From: an uncultured Bacilli bacterium
GTDB taxonomy: Bacteria; Bacillota_I; Bacilli_A; RF39; UBA660
Assembly: GCA_934122275.1 (NCBI GenBank)
Contig: CAKOWI010000001.1
Coordinates: 1 to 64,000, forward strand
Direction of reading: 5' to 3'
Length of the DNA: 64,000 nt
Part shown: piece after piece, positions 1 to 7,210 of the stretch
Layout of the letters: each line of letters begins with the position of its first letter
Position numbering within the stretch: the stretch's first letter is position 1
Notes under the pieces: generated by a model
What the model was told of the DNA's origin: nothing
The model's input: the letters and a program-made list of their open reading frames with translations, nothing else
Databases searched by the model: none
Position numbers and translations under genes: made by a program

Positions 1-15
1 TTTTTAGGTAAAACA

Positions 16-420
16 ATGACTTTTAACTATAATTTTGTTAGAATATATTTGGTGATAAATAGTGAATAAAAAAACTATGTAAAAGATAAAGTGAAAAATA
101 TTTTAAATGAAGATAAAGTAATATCCGTTTTAGGATTAATTTGTGATAATAAACTAATTGGCTTTATTTCACTTTTTAAAAGTGATAGAGCTAAAATGAT
201 GGAATTAACACCATGGTATTCTACTATGTATGTAAAAGAAGAATATAGAGGTAATAACTACTCTAAAATACTTAATGATTCTATTTTAAAAGAAGCTAAG
301 AATTTAGGCTATAGTAAAGTTTATTTAAAAACTACTCTAAAAAATTATTACGAAAAATTTGGTGCTAAATATATTAAAAACTTAACTGATGATGAAAAAC
401 TATACTATATTAATTTATAA
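16..420 (+). pseudogene. GNAT acetyltransferase, N-terminally disrupted
   Basis: From a GTG at 91 the reading frame encodes 109 residues matching the C-terminal two thirds of a GNAT N-acetyltransferase: the acetyl-CoA loop is seen in VKEEYRGNNYSKIL and the final strand in YYEKFGAKY. GNAT proteins usually have about 150 residues. The same frame continues upstream to an ATG at 16 but is broken by a TAA at 67-69, and no good ribosome binding site precedes the GTG. I read this as a gene inactivated near its start; a short functional product from GTG 91 is possible. It is one of only two plus-strand genes in the window. Confidence 0.55.
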
Positions 421-427
421 ATATAAA

Positions 428-462
428 TAAGAGAAGACTTTTAATACTCAAGCCTTCTCTTA
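428..462. terminator. Bidirectional hairpin terminator
   Basis: Perfect 9-bp arms TAAGAGAAG (428-436) and CTTCTCTTA (454-462), with further pairing inside after one mismatch. It lies just after the plus-strand GNAT remnant and just beyond the end of the converging decayed minus-strand gene, so it could serve both. Confidence 0.6.
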
Positions 463-479
463 CTTTGTTATTACATTTA

Positions 480-915
480 TTATAATTCTTCTTTCATAGC
501 ATTATAATCTAATTTTTCATGCTTATGATATACAACTTCATGACAATAATTATCTATTATTCCAATTATAATAATAACACGTATATCATAAGTAATCATC
601 TAAATTAAACGTAAATTCAATCATTCCAGAATAATCGTTATCATCATAACCATAATCAGTATAAAATGTTAAGAAAATAATAAACTTATTATTTAAATAT
701 CTAGTAATTTTAATATTAATTTTAGGTTCAATGATATTTAAATTTCTAACATTTAATAAAGTTTCACTGCCAAAAATATAGTCTTTGAAATTCAATGTTT
801 CATTCATAGGAATTTCTAACAAATCTTCTAATTTACAATTTAAATTAAAACTTTTGTCACAAACTGTATATGCTTTAAAAACATCTTTTCAATTTCTTAT
901 ATAAATATATTTCAT
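480..915 (-). pseudogene. Decayed small hypothetical gene
   Basis: An uninterrupted stretch of 78 codons (586-822) is only the middle of a longer protein. Reading upstream in the same frame reaches an ATG at 915, passing one in-frame TGA where a Trp would fit. After the TGA at 586-588, a +1 frame continues as a plausible C-terminus ending at a TAA at 480-482. TGA is a true stop elsewhere here, so this looks like a gene with one nonsense mutation and one frameshift. No ribosome binding site is evident and I do not recognise the family. Sequencing error is an alternative. Confidence 0.4.
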
Positions 916-979
916 GTTAATTACATAACTATTAAGTATAATAATTAACTTAAAATGAAATATTTTTTACATAAAGATT

Positions 980-1579
980 TTACTTGATATTTTTCTTGCT
1001 AATTAATATAAAAGTCTTAATCAGTCTATATAAAACTCTAATCGTAGAGTATGTAAGACTAATAGAATATAAATCCTTTAATACATCTTCTCTGGATGAA
1101 AAATAATCAGATTTAATAAGTATTTTATTTTTTATAGATAATATCCTTAATATATCTAAATCCTCGTACTTTAACGTATTAAATCTTTTTGTAACCTCTG
1201 AGCAATTAAATAATTTGCAAGTTAAATTCTTTGTTTTACAGCCACTATTTGACTGATATAAACACATTCTGCAACAACCATTAGATTTATTTGTATTTAT
1301 TTGAGCATAACATTTACCATTTCTAAAACCACACATATCACATCTATATTTTTTATTATTATCATCTATTATTTTACAAGCACTATCATATACATATAAT
1401 ATTCTTTTTCTTCTATTTTTAATATTTAATGCATCAATAATGTAATTTAACTCATCAAAATATTTACCATTTACTTTAAAATAAGTATTAAAAAATAATA
1501 TACTTTTATATAAGTTTAGTTTCTTAACAAATTTATCATAATCTTTTTTACAATTTATAGTTATATTTCTTGTTCTCAT
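980..1579 (-). CDS. Hypothetical protein with central Cys-rich cluster
   Basis: 199 residues; family not recognised. The centre (about residues 80-125) is packed with cysteines in CxxC, CCRMC and CKLFNC arrangements, which suggests binding of one or more zinc ions or an Fe-S cluster. The flanks are Lys/Ile-rich and probably helical. There is no signal peptide or clear membrane helix. It stands alone between the decayed gene and the DUF308 gene. The function is unknown; metal binding is inference from cysteine spacing. Confidence 0.6.
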   Translation of the reverse strand: MRTRNITINCKKDYDKFVKKLNLYKSILFFNTYFKVNGKYFDELNYIIDALNIKNRRKRILYVYDSACKIIDDNNKKYRCDMCGFRNGKCYAQINTNKSNGCCRMCLYQSNSGCKTKNLTCKLFNCSEVTKRFNTLKYEDLDILRILSIKNKILIKSDYFSSREDVLKDLYSISLTYSTIRVLYRLIKTFILISKKNIK

Positions 1580-1629
1580 ACATCAATCACTTTATTTATA
1601 GACTCCATGTAACATTTTACTACATAATT

Positions 1630-1658
1630 TAAAAAATTCTACATAATAAATGTAGAAT
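1630..1658 (-). terminator. Intrinsic terminator
   Basis: Arms ATTCTACAT (1636-1644) and ATGTAGAAT (1650-1658), followed on the minus strand by a run of six T. It sits right after the stop of the DUF308 membrane protein gene. Confidence 0.75.
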
Positions 1659-1665
1659 CTTATAA

Positions 1666-2217
1666 CTATTTTTTCAATATTTTTACTACTGAATTAACGT
1701 TTTTCTTAAAAATTATAGTATCTATTATGTTAGAAACAGAAGAAACAATTATTAATATACCAAGAGATGCAGTTAATGCTATTGCACCTATATTTGGATT
1801 TATTATAATTATTAAACCACATATTATAGAAATAATAGAACATATAAATATAGATGACCAATTACTATATTCATATTTTTTAAGCAATAACGATAATCTT
1901 AAATCAAAAGTAGATTTAGCTACCATTACTATTCCTATTACTATTGGAAATAATGTTTTCATTAAATCAGGTTTTATTAATAAAACTATACCCAATAATA
2001 GCTCTACAACACCTAATGTTAAAAATGAAGTATATAATAAATTAGATTCTTTTTCTATCATAAAATAAATTCCATTTACCATTAGTATACTAGCTAAAAC
2101 ATATGTAATAGTTTCAAATGACGTTTCTGGAAATACTAAAAATATTATACCTATTAATAACATTAAAACAGATATTATAATTGATGAATATAAAAACTTA
2201 TTAAATCTTTGTACCAT
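1666..2217 (-). CDS. DUF308 / HdeD-family membrane protein
   Basis: 183 residues made mostly of hydrophobic helices, roughly six, in the repeated pairwise pattern of the DUF308/HdeD family (each pair: a helix, a short NPN- or KPD-type turn, and another helix). HdeD itself is linked to acid resistance in Escherichia coli, but most Bacillota members have no assigned role. The start is set by AAAGGAG eight to nine bases before the ATG. It is a single-gene unit ended by the hairpin at 1636-1658. Confidence 0.75.
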   Translation of the reverse strand: MVQRFNKFLYSSIIISVLMLLIGIIFLVFPETSFETITYVLASILMVNGIYFMIEKESNLLYTSFLTLGVVELLLGIVLLIKPDLMKTLFPIVIGIVMVAKSTFDLRLSLLLKKYEYSNWSSIFICSIISIICGLIIIINPNIGAIALTASLGILIIVSSVSNIIDTIIFKKNVNSVVKILKK

Positions 2218-2334
2218 AAGCTAAACTCCTTTCTATTATAATTTTAACATTTAATTATAAAATATTTATATTTTTTTATAAAAAAGTAAAATTATATGTA
2301 AACATCAGTGTTTATATATAATATTTCATATATG

Positions 2335-2358
2335 AAAAAAAGATACTATTCAGCATCT
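2335..2358 (-). terminator. Terminator of yceD-rpmF operon
   Basis: On the minus strand AGATGCT and AGTATCT pair around a GAAT loop (one G-U pair), followed by seven T. The hairpin overlaps the stop codon of rpmF. Confidence 0.7.
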
Positions 2359-2552
2359 TTCTTTATTACTTCTTTTCCTTTGTAATTTCCACATTCAGGG
2401 CATACTCTATGTGGTCTAATCATTTCACCACATTTAGGACATTTTACTGTTCCATTAGCTTCAATCTTATAATGAGTACGACGCATTCTTTTTCTTGTCT
2501 TACTAATTTTTCTGAATGGAACTGCAAATAATTGGATATCCAACTTTAACAT
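2346..2552 (-). CDS. rpmF: 50S ribosomal protein L32 with Prp-type N-terminal peptide
   Basis: 68 residues. From residue 11 on it is a standard L32: [12 protein letters not shown], then a four-cysteine zinc ribbon (C38, C41, C51, C54). Normal L32 starts MAVP. Here the AVP is preceded by MLKLDIQLF, which closely matches the N-terminal peptide of Firmicutes L27 (MLKLNLQFFA) that the cysteine protease Prp removes after the last Phe. Cleavage at the same point here would leave AVPFRK, the usual mature L32 N-terminus. The start is firm: AAGGAG lies at 2560-2565, seven bases before this ATG, and the Ala codon GCA cannot itself start translation. The gene follows yceD by 15 bases, the common pairing in bacteria. 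The family is certain; the processing is inference. Confidence 0.95.
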   Translation of the reverse strand: MLKLDIQLFAVPFRKISKTRKRMRRTHYKIEANGTVKCPKCGEMIRPHRVCPECGNYKGKEVIKKDAE

Positions 2553-2559
2553 ATTCTCA

Positions 2560-2565
2560 CTCCTT
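2560..2565 (-). promoter_or_regulatory. Ribosome binding site that fixes the rpmF start
   Basis: AAGGAG with a seven-base spacer to the ATG at 2552. It shows that the extra nine residues before the L32 core are translated. Confidence 0.85.
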
Positions 2566-2567
2566 CC

Positions 2568-3047
2568 TTACTCTTTAATATAATCTTTTAACTTTGCGAG
2601 TCTTGGATCAATTACTTCCTTTTTATCATCTTCAGTAATCAGATGCCATCCTTCACCTTCCATATGAAAGTCTTTAGCATCAGGATGAAGAACTCTTAAA
2701 GGAACATCCATTAATATATATTGCCATATAATTGGAAAAATATCAATACTATTCTGAACAATTTCTAACGAATTTTCGTTATTTTCACCAATAGGCTCAA
2801 TTATATCAATACTAAATGGATATTTAACATCCTTAAGTGTTCTAGCACATGGTAATATCATTTCACCAGAAACATTTATATTTAATTCATATTCTTCTTC
2901 ATTATTTGAAACATATCCAGTTACCTTTACAGGAGAAATATCTCTCATATCAGTATTTTTAAGATAATCTTTTGGAATATCAAAAACAGAATCAACAGGA
3001 ATTCTATATAAATTACTATATATAAGTTTAGTTAAATCAATCTTCAT
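2568..3047 (-). CDS. yceD: YceD / DUF177 family protein
   Basis: About 159 residues of the YceD (DUF177) family, which is encoded next to rpmF in most bacteria and is implicated in 23S rRNA maturation or large-subunit assembly. Recognisable features are the central CARTL motif and the acidic C-terminus with the pattern IDPRLAKLKDYIKE. The start is placed at the ATG at 3047 because GGTGAT lies seven bases before it; an upstream in-frame GTG at 3062 overlaps that ribosome binding site. It is co-transcribed with rpmF, 15 bases apart. Confidence 0.85.
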   Translation of the reverse strand: MKIDLTKLIYSNLYRIPVDSVFDIPKDYLKNTDMRDISPVKVTGYVSNNEEEYELNINVSGEMILPCARTLKDVKYPFSIDIIEPIGENNENSLEIVQNSIDIFPIIWQYILMDVPLRVLHPDAKDFHMEGEGWHLITEDDKKEVIDPRLAKLKDYIKE

Positions 3048-3108
3048 GATATTAATCACCACAAATTAATTATACTATTTTTTAATATTTTATTCAAGAA
3101 ATATTTTT

Positions 3109-4023
3109 TCACTTTCTATAATAGTCCTTTATATCACTAAGTAAATTATTATTAAATTTTTTGTTTCTTATCATATCAATTTCAAACTTATAAGGAGGAT
3201 ATGTTTCCTTTTTACCATCAGTATCGTCTTTAATATATGGTGTCTCTAATATTTTAGGTATATTTTCTAATCTTTTATTATAAATAACATTAATTAAAGC
3301 ATCAAACCCGATAGTTCCAAATCCTATATTTTCATGTCTATCTTTTTTAGAACCTAAAATATTTTTAGAATCATTCACATGAACACAACCTATTTTTTCA
3401 ATTCCTATAACCTTATCAAACTCATTTAAAAACTCATCAAAGTTTTTCATATCATATCCTGCATCATTTAAATGACATGTATCAAGACAAACTTTTATCT
3501 TATCACTATATTTAACATTATCTATTATTCTTTTAATATGCTCTAATTTATACCCTATTTCAGTACCCTTACCTGCCATAGTTTCTAAACATATATATCC
3601 ATCCATACTAGGTTTAATAGCTTCATTAAGCGCATTAATAATATTATTAATTCCAGTATCAATATCTAAATTTACATAGCTACCAGGATGTAAAACCAAG
3701 TACTTAACACCTAGCATATGAATTCTATTAATTTCTTCTTTTAGAAAATTAATGGCAAACTCATAATTTTCTTTTTTCTCATTATTAGCTAAATTAATTA
3801 TATAAGGTGCATGTATAACAAGATTATCCAGTTTAATTCCACTTTTATCTAATAAATCAACCGCTTTTACAGTTAAATCATAATCTAATTTACATCTTTT
3901 CGTATTTTGCGGAGCTCCTGTATAAAACATAAATGTATTTGCTCCATAACTAATAGCTTCTTTTACACTTCCAAGCAATTGCTCTTTACTTGTAAACGAA
4001 ACATGTGAACCAATCAACAGCAT
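3109..4023 (-). CDS. nfo: Endonuclease IV (AP endonuclease)
   Basis: 304 residues, the usual size of Nfo. It cleaves DNA 5' of abasic sites in base excision repair. The TIM-barrel begins IGSHVSF and carries the family's metal-binding stretches: HAPYIINLAN, LHPGS, CLETMAGKG, CLDTCHLNDAGYD, HVNDS and the C-terminal ILETPY. These supply the trinuclear zinc ligands. AAAGGAGG lies nine bases before the ATG. It appears monocistronic. Confidence 0.95.
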   Translation of the reverse strand: MLLIGSHVSFTSKEQLLGSVKEAISYGANTFMFYTGAPQNTKRCKLDYDLTVKAVDLLDKSGIKLDNLVIHAPYIINLANNEKKENYEFAINFLKEEINRIHMLGVKYLVLHPGSYVNLDIDTGINNIINALNEAIKPSMDGYICLETMAGKGTEIGYKLEHIKRIIDNVKYSDKIKVCLDTCHLNDAGYDMKNFDEFLNEFDKVIGIEKIGCVHVNDSKNILGSKKDRHENIGFGTIGFDALINVIYNKRLENIPKILETPYIKDDTDGKKETYPPYKFEIDMIRNKKFNNNLLSDIKDYYRK

Positions 4024-4086
4024 AAATCATAACCTCCTTTTACAACGATATCTATTATACTAAACAATGGGAATTAAAGCAAAAGA

Positions 4087-4109
4087 AAAAAGAGTAAATT
4101 ACTCTTTTA
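4087..4109 (-). terminator. Terminator of pilin gene 1
   Basis: AAAAGAGTA and TACTCTTTT pair around ATT, followed on the minus strand by T-rich sequence. It overlaps the stop codon of the minus-strand pilin. Confidence 0.75.
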
Positions 4110-4565
4110 ATAAGGAATTTTTCCAATTATCTCTTTATCACTACAACTCGTTGCATTCGAACCAACTTTAGCTGCTGAACAAGATGAGCCATTGAAATAC
4201 TTTCCATATTTAGTTAAATCAAGATTTTTGAATTTTCCATTGCTATCGATACCTAGTTTTATTACATACGATTTATTTGCAGAATCATCAGTAACTGATA
4301 AAGTATAATCATCTGATAAATTATAATGGCTTAAGCAATCTGTTTCACTAGTACCACCGCATGTTACTGTATCATCTTGCGATATGAACAAATTAGCCTG
4401 TTTAACAATCATTTGATAAGACTCTACAAATGAATTTGCTCTTGCATTATTAATAGCCTTACCAACTTGTTGTGTAGCGATAACCATTATGATAGCAAGA
4501 ACTACAATAACCGCTAGTAACTCGACTAAAGTAAAACCCTTTTTGTTTTTTAATATTTTTTTCAT
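4107..4565 (-). CDS. Type IV pilin-like prepilin 1
   Basis: 152 residues. The N-terminus has a short basic leader and the prepilin peptidase site KKG/FTLVE (cut after Gly10, Phe11 methylated, Glu15 at the +5 position), followed by a hydrophobic assembly helix to about residue 34. The globular part differs wholly from pilin 2 and has four cysteines that could form disulfides. The first 34 residues are the same as pilin 2 except Val/Ile at position 14. No pilus ATPase, platform protein or peptidase gene is in the window. The current orientation of the adjacent segment places a near-consensus promoter (4677-4705) upstream, so this is probably the expressed pilin. Confidence 0.9.
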   Translation of the reverse strand: MKKILKNKKGFTLVELLAVIVVLAIIMVIATQQVGKAINNARANSFVESYQMIVKQANLFISQDDTVTCGGTSETDCLSHYNLSDDYTLSVTDDSANKSYVIKLGIDSNGKFKNLDLTKYGKYFNGSSCSAAKVGSNATSCSDKEIIGKIPY

Positions 4566-4640
4566 TTTTTAATTCCTTTCTCTTCTTTTTATTTGTAATA
4601 AGTATGATCTTAATTATTATCCTTAAGTTTGATACTTAAA
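4566..4640 (-). repeat. Left arm of inverted repeat upstream of pilin 1
   Basis: Read on the minus strand from 4640 to the pilin 1 ATG, this 75-base leader matches the plus-strand leader of pilin 2 (5719-5795) exactly for the first 55 bases, then differs only by single-base changes in two A runs. Homology continues into about 110 bases of both coding regions, but there with many synonymous changes. Identity stops abruptly at 4640, beside the core site 4621-4640. Confidence 0.95.
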
Positions 4641-4676
4641 GACAAACTCTTAACATCACTCTTTATTATCAATTAA

Positions 4677-4705
4677 ATGATATCATTAAAAAAATTAGAT
4701 GTCAA
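4677..4705 (-). promoter_or_regulatory. Sigma-A-type promoter pointing at pilin 1
   Basis: TTGACA at 4700-4705, a 17-base spacer, and TATCAT at 4677-4682, reading toward pilin 1. The promoter lies inside the segment between the two recombinase-type core sites, so inversion would redirect it to pilin 2. A second partial match (TTGTCT, 18 bases, GATAAT) straddles the left core. Confidence 0.7.
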
Positions 4706-4727
4706 TAATTTTAAATTATCATTAGTG

Positions 4728-5684
4728 CTATTTACTATTGTTTACGTCAATATTGTAGCTACTATACAAATTATTTATACAATTCTTTTTTTCTGAAAAA
4801 CTTGGATGTACATATAAATTAAGAGTGGTGTTAATGTTTGAATGACCTAAAAGTTCACTAACAGTCTTATAGTTTGTTCCAAGTTCTATACAGTTAGTAG
4901 CGAACGTATGTCTAAGTGAATGAAATTTGAAATTTTTAAAATTTAATTTTTTTAATAAATTACTAAAATAATTTCTATAACTTCTAGGTTCTACATAATT
5001 ATTATTACCAGTTATTATATAATTATTTTCATCTTTTTGCATTTTACTTAATATAACAGCAAATTTATCACTTATAGGAATATCTCTTATGGCATTCTTT
5101 GTTTTAGGTATGGTTATTACTATTTTAGATATTGATTGTTTATTTTGCTTTATGTAAATTCTTTGAATTGTTTTATTTACATGAATAAGATTAGATTTGA
5201 AATCTATATCACACCATTTTAATGCACAAATTTCTCCAATTCTAAGTCCATATAATAATGATATTAATATTCCTATATTTTTTTCACTTATGTTATTTAA
5301 AATATAATCTAATAAAATATTTTGTTCTTCTTTGGATAAAAGTTGCATTTTTCTTATACTAAGTTCTTTTGGATAATTAAACCTTAAATTAAATTGTTTT
5401 AATTTATCATCATTAAATGCACTTCTTAAACTTGAATTTATTAGTGTTACAATATCTTTTATAGTTTTAATAGATAAACCATTACCATTTGAGAATAATT
5501 TAAGAATCATATCTTGAATTATCTTATAATTTAATTCCTTTAATTTGTAATCACCAACATTAGGTAAGATGTAATTATATAACAAATTTGAATAGTTTGC
5601 ATACGTGGACTCTTTTATAAAATTTCTTTTTTCTTCTATCCAATTTATCATATAATCTTTATATTTTTGTTTTTTTATAATCAT
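4728..5684 (-). CDS. Tyrosine recombinase of the pilin switch
   Basis: 318 residues, the size of phage-type integrases and DNA invertases of the tyrosine family. An N-terminal SAM-like core-binding domain (about residues 5-95) precedes the catalytic domain. All catalytic residues are visible: Arg148 (GLRIGE), Lys194, His255 and Arg258 (HSLRHTF), His281 (LLGHSN) and Tyr291 (LYVHPS). GGAAGGAG lies before the ATG. The gene is the only one between two inverted pilin leaders and fills the roughly 1.1-kb segment. Its start is only 34 bases from the right core site. Likely role: site-specific inversion of the segment that carries it. There are no excision or transfer genes nearby, which argues against a prophage or integrative element. 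Confidence 0.9.
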   Translation of the reverse strand: MIIKKQKYKDYMINWIEEKRNFIKESTYANYSNLLYNYILPNVGDYKLKELNYKIIQDMILKLFSNGNGLSIKTIKDIVTLINSSLRSAFNDDKLKQFNLRFNYPKELSIRKMQLLSKEEQNILLDYILNNISEKNIGILISLLYGLRIGEICALKWCDIDFKSNLIHVNKTIQRIYIKQNKQSISKIVITIPKTKNAIRDIPISDKFAVILSKMQKDENNYIITGNNNYVEPRSYRNYFSNLLKKLNFKNFKFHSLRHTFATNCIELGTNYKTVSELLGHSNINTTLNLYVHPSFSEKKNCINNLYSSYNIDVNNSK

Positions 5685-5707
5685 AATATTACTCCTTCCG
5701 AAGCTAT

Positions 5708-5713
5708 ATTATA
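5708..5713 (-). promoter_or_regulatory. Possible -10 element of the recombinase gene
   Basis: TATAAT on the minus strand, with a poor -35 (TTAAGT) 17 bases upstream inside the right core site. It would give a leader of only about 15 bases before the recombinase start, enough for its ribosome binding site. Confidence 0.35.
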
Positions 5714-5718
5714 TAAAA

Positions 5719-5795
5719 TTTAAGTATCAAACTTAAGGATAATAATTAAGATCATACTTATTACAAATAAAAAAGAAGAGAAAGGAATTAAAAAA
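5719..5795 (+). repeat. Right arm of inverted repeat upstream of pilin 2
   Basis: Mirror of 4566-4640; the first 55 bases are identical. At the position where the left arm has a TTGTCT-like -35, this side has TAAAAT, so no comparable promoter is formed here in the present orientation. Confidence 0.95.
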
Positions 5796-6230
5796 ATGAA
5801 AAAAATATTAAAAAACAAAAAAGGTTTTACTTTAATCGAGTTACTTGCAGTTATCGTAGTTCTTGCCATTATAATGGTTATTGCTACACAACAAGTAAAT
5901 CAAACCATTAAAAAGTCTAGAGGAAATTCATTTTTAGAAACAGTTCAATCAATTAAAAAGTCTATGCAAATAGTATGTGCAGAAGACAATGAAATAAACA
6001 CAGAAACACTTAATGCTGCTGTTGATGCTAAAGATGTAACTATTAAAGTTGAATCTGGCAAAGTCAGTGTTACAGCTAAAGATGGTGGAAAATTTATTAA
6101 TAGAACAGATCCAGAAACACATGCTGGTTTTGAACTTAGTGGTAATACATATACCTTTGATACTGAATGTCCGATAAAGGCTGATACTAATACTGATACT
6201 AATACTGATACTAATACTGATACTGAATAG
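5796..6230 (+). CDS. Type IV pilin-like prepilin 2
   Basis: 144 residues with the same prepilin leader and hydrophobic helix as pilin 1 (site KKG/FTLIE, Glu15), then an unrelated globular domain and a Thr/Asp/Asn-rich C-terminal tail encoded by a 12-bp tandem repeat. GAAAGG precedes the ATG in the shared leader. It is one of two plus-strand genes in the window and has its own terminator. It probably lacks a promoter in the present orientation of the 4621-5738 segment and so would be the silent alternative. Confidence 0.88.
   Translation: MKKILKNKKGFTLIELLAVIVVLAIIMVIATQQVNQTIKKSRGNSFLETVQSIKKSMQIVCAEDNEINTETLNAAVDAKDVTIKVESGKVSVTAKDGGKFINRTDPETHAGFELSGNTYTFDTECPIKADTNTDTNTDTNTDTE
6182..6224 (+). 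repeat. 12-bp tandem repeat in the pilin 2 tail
   Basis: Three and a half copies of TGATACTAATAC, coding for a Thr-Asp-Thr-Asn repeat. Twelve bases keep the frame, so copy-number change would vary tail length without disrupting the protein. Confidence 0.95.
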
Positions 6231-6237
6231 GTATAAC

Positions 6238-6263
6238 AAAGATACTAATTGCTTAGTATCTTT
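6238..6263 (+). terminator. Terminator of pilin gene 2
   Basis: AAAGATACTAA and TTAGTATCTTT pair perfectly around a TTGC loop, followed by TTCTT on the plus strand. It lies eight bases after the pilin 2 stop. Confidence 0.85.
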
Positions 6264-6317
6264 TCTTATTGATAAAGTTTATTTTTTATCTAATCTTATA
6301 TAATTTTATAAAATACA

Positions 6318-6866
6318 TTACAGTTTTTTTAATACAGTCACCCTTTTAACGCCATACTTTCTTTCTTTATAAATATACAAATTATTATATATACTATAAT
6401 CTAAATTTAATTCAGTTTCGCAAATAATTATTGCATCTTCACTTAGTAAAGATAAATTATTATTAATTATAGTAAGTATTTTATTAAGTTCATTGGTATT
6501 GTATGGAGGATCTAAAAATATAATATCTAATACTTCTTTTTGGTTAATCAAATTATTTAGTATATTTGAAGCATCACCATATAATACATTACAGCAAGTT
6601 ATATTTAACATACTTAAATTGCTATTTATCTTATTAATAGCAATTTTATTATTGTCAACTAAATAGGCTTTTTTAGATCCATTACTTATAGCTTCTATAC
6701 CTAAATTACCAGTTCCTGAATATAGGTCTAATACAGTAGAATCTTTTATATAGTCTTGTATCATTGCAAATACTGATTCTTTTACTCTATCCATAGTAGG
6801 TCTTGTTCCCTTAATATCAAATCCATTTAATGTTCTACCTTTATATTTTCCGCTTATAATCTTCAT
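6318..6866 (-). CDS. rsmD: 16S rRNA (guanine-966-N2)-methyltransferase
   Basis: About 182 residues. It begins MKIISGKYKGR and contains the RPTMDRVKESVF stretch, the SAM-binding LDLYSGTGNLGIEA motif and the catalytic DPPY (FLDPPYN), all typical of RsmD. The start at 6866 is chosen because GGTGAT precedes it; an in-frame GTG lies four codons upstream within the ribosome binding site. It follows ylbF as in Bacillus, where the rsmD gene is ylbH, but ylbG and coaD are absent. Confidence 0.92.
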   Translation of the reverse strand: MKIISGKYKGRTLNGFDIKGTRPTMDRVKESVFAMIQDYIKDSTVLDLYSGTGNLGIEAISNGSKKAYLVDNNKIAINKINSNLSMLNITCCNVLYGDASNILNNLINQKEVLDIIFLDPPYNTNELNKILTIINNNLSLLSEDAIIICETELNLDYSIYNNLYIYKERKYGVKRVTVLKKL

Positions 6867-6893
6867 CTTTATCACCACTATAATTATAAAATA

Positions 6894-6916
6894 ATACTAT
6901 ACATGATGTATAGTAT
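6894..6916. other. Perfect hairpin between ylbF and rsmD
   Basis: ATACTATACA and TGTATAGTAT pair around a 3-base loop, spanning the ylbF stop codon. No T run follows in either direction, so it may be an RNA stability or partial attenuation element rather than a full terminator. Confidence 0.5.
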
Positions 6917-7205
6917 CTTTTGTAATTTCACCTATTTTTTTATTTATATATAAAATTAATAAATTGATTTCATTTTGTATGTTTAAATATCTACTTACTA
7001 ATTCATTTTTCATTAAAGCTTCTTTAGCTTTAATGAAATTATTTGTTACACCAGTTTCATTATATTCATTTTTGGCATCTTCAAAATTACTTATTAACTT
7101 TTTTACATCACTATTACTATTTATCTTACTTTTTATACTCTTTAATTCTTTAACTAAAGTACTTTCTTCTATTTTATCAATTACATCATATACAGAATCT
7201 ATCAT
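6897..7205 (-). CDS. ylbF: YlbF/YmcA-family regulator
   Basis: 102 residues, an all-helical protein of the YlbF/YmcA (DUF964) family. In Bacillus subtilis YlbF forms a complex with YmcA and YaaT that modulates RNase Y-dependent RNA processing and Spo0A phosphorylation, competence and biofilm formation. The helical-bundle pattern, with the DVKKLISNFEDAKNEY stretch, and the position between ylbE and rsmD support the call. A GAGGTG site precedes the ATG at 7205. Confidence 0.85.
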   Translation of the reverse strand: MIDSVYDVIDKIEESTLVKELKSIKSKINSNSDVKKLISNFEDAKNEYNETGVTNNFIKAKEALMKNELVSRYLNIQNEINLLILYINKKIGEITKDTIHHV

Positions 7206-7210
7206 CTATA

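Larger units (their letters stand above)
4621..5738. other. Putative invertible DNA segment with core sites
   Basis: Two 20-bp core sites in inverted orientation: 4621-4640 and 5719-5738. On the plus strand the right one reads TTTAAGTATCAAACTTAAGG, that is, near-symmetric arms (TTTAAG and CTTAAG) around the 7-base TATCAAA, the layout of a tyrosine-recombinase crossover site. The unique DNA between them holds only the recombinase gene and one outward promoter at the left end. At the right end there are just 34 bases between the recombinase start and the core, with no good outward promoter. Confidence 0.75.

Noticed and set aside
586..915. TGA read as Trp (alternative genetic code)
   Set aside because: The in-frame TGA fits Trp, but TGA ends spoIIGA, ylbE, the 525-residue gene and the DUF6020 gene in tight ATGA-type overlaps, and Trp is coded by TGG throughout. 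A single decayed gene is more likely.
4728..5684. Recombinase as part of a prophage or integrative element
   Set aside because: No phage, transfer or excisionase genes are near; the gene is bracketed only by inverted pilin leaders.
5949..6239. Minus-strand ORF opposite pilin 2
   Set aside because: A shadow of the pilin 2 frame and its tandem repeat (Ile-Ser repeats); no ribosome binding site and no recognisable domain.
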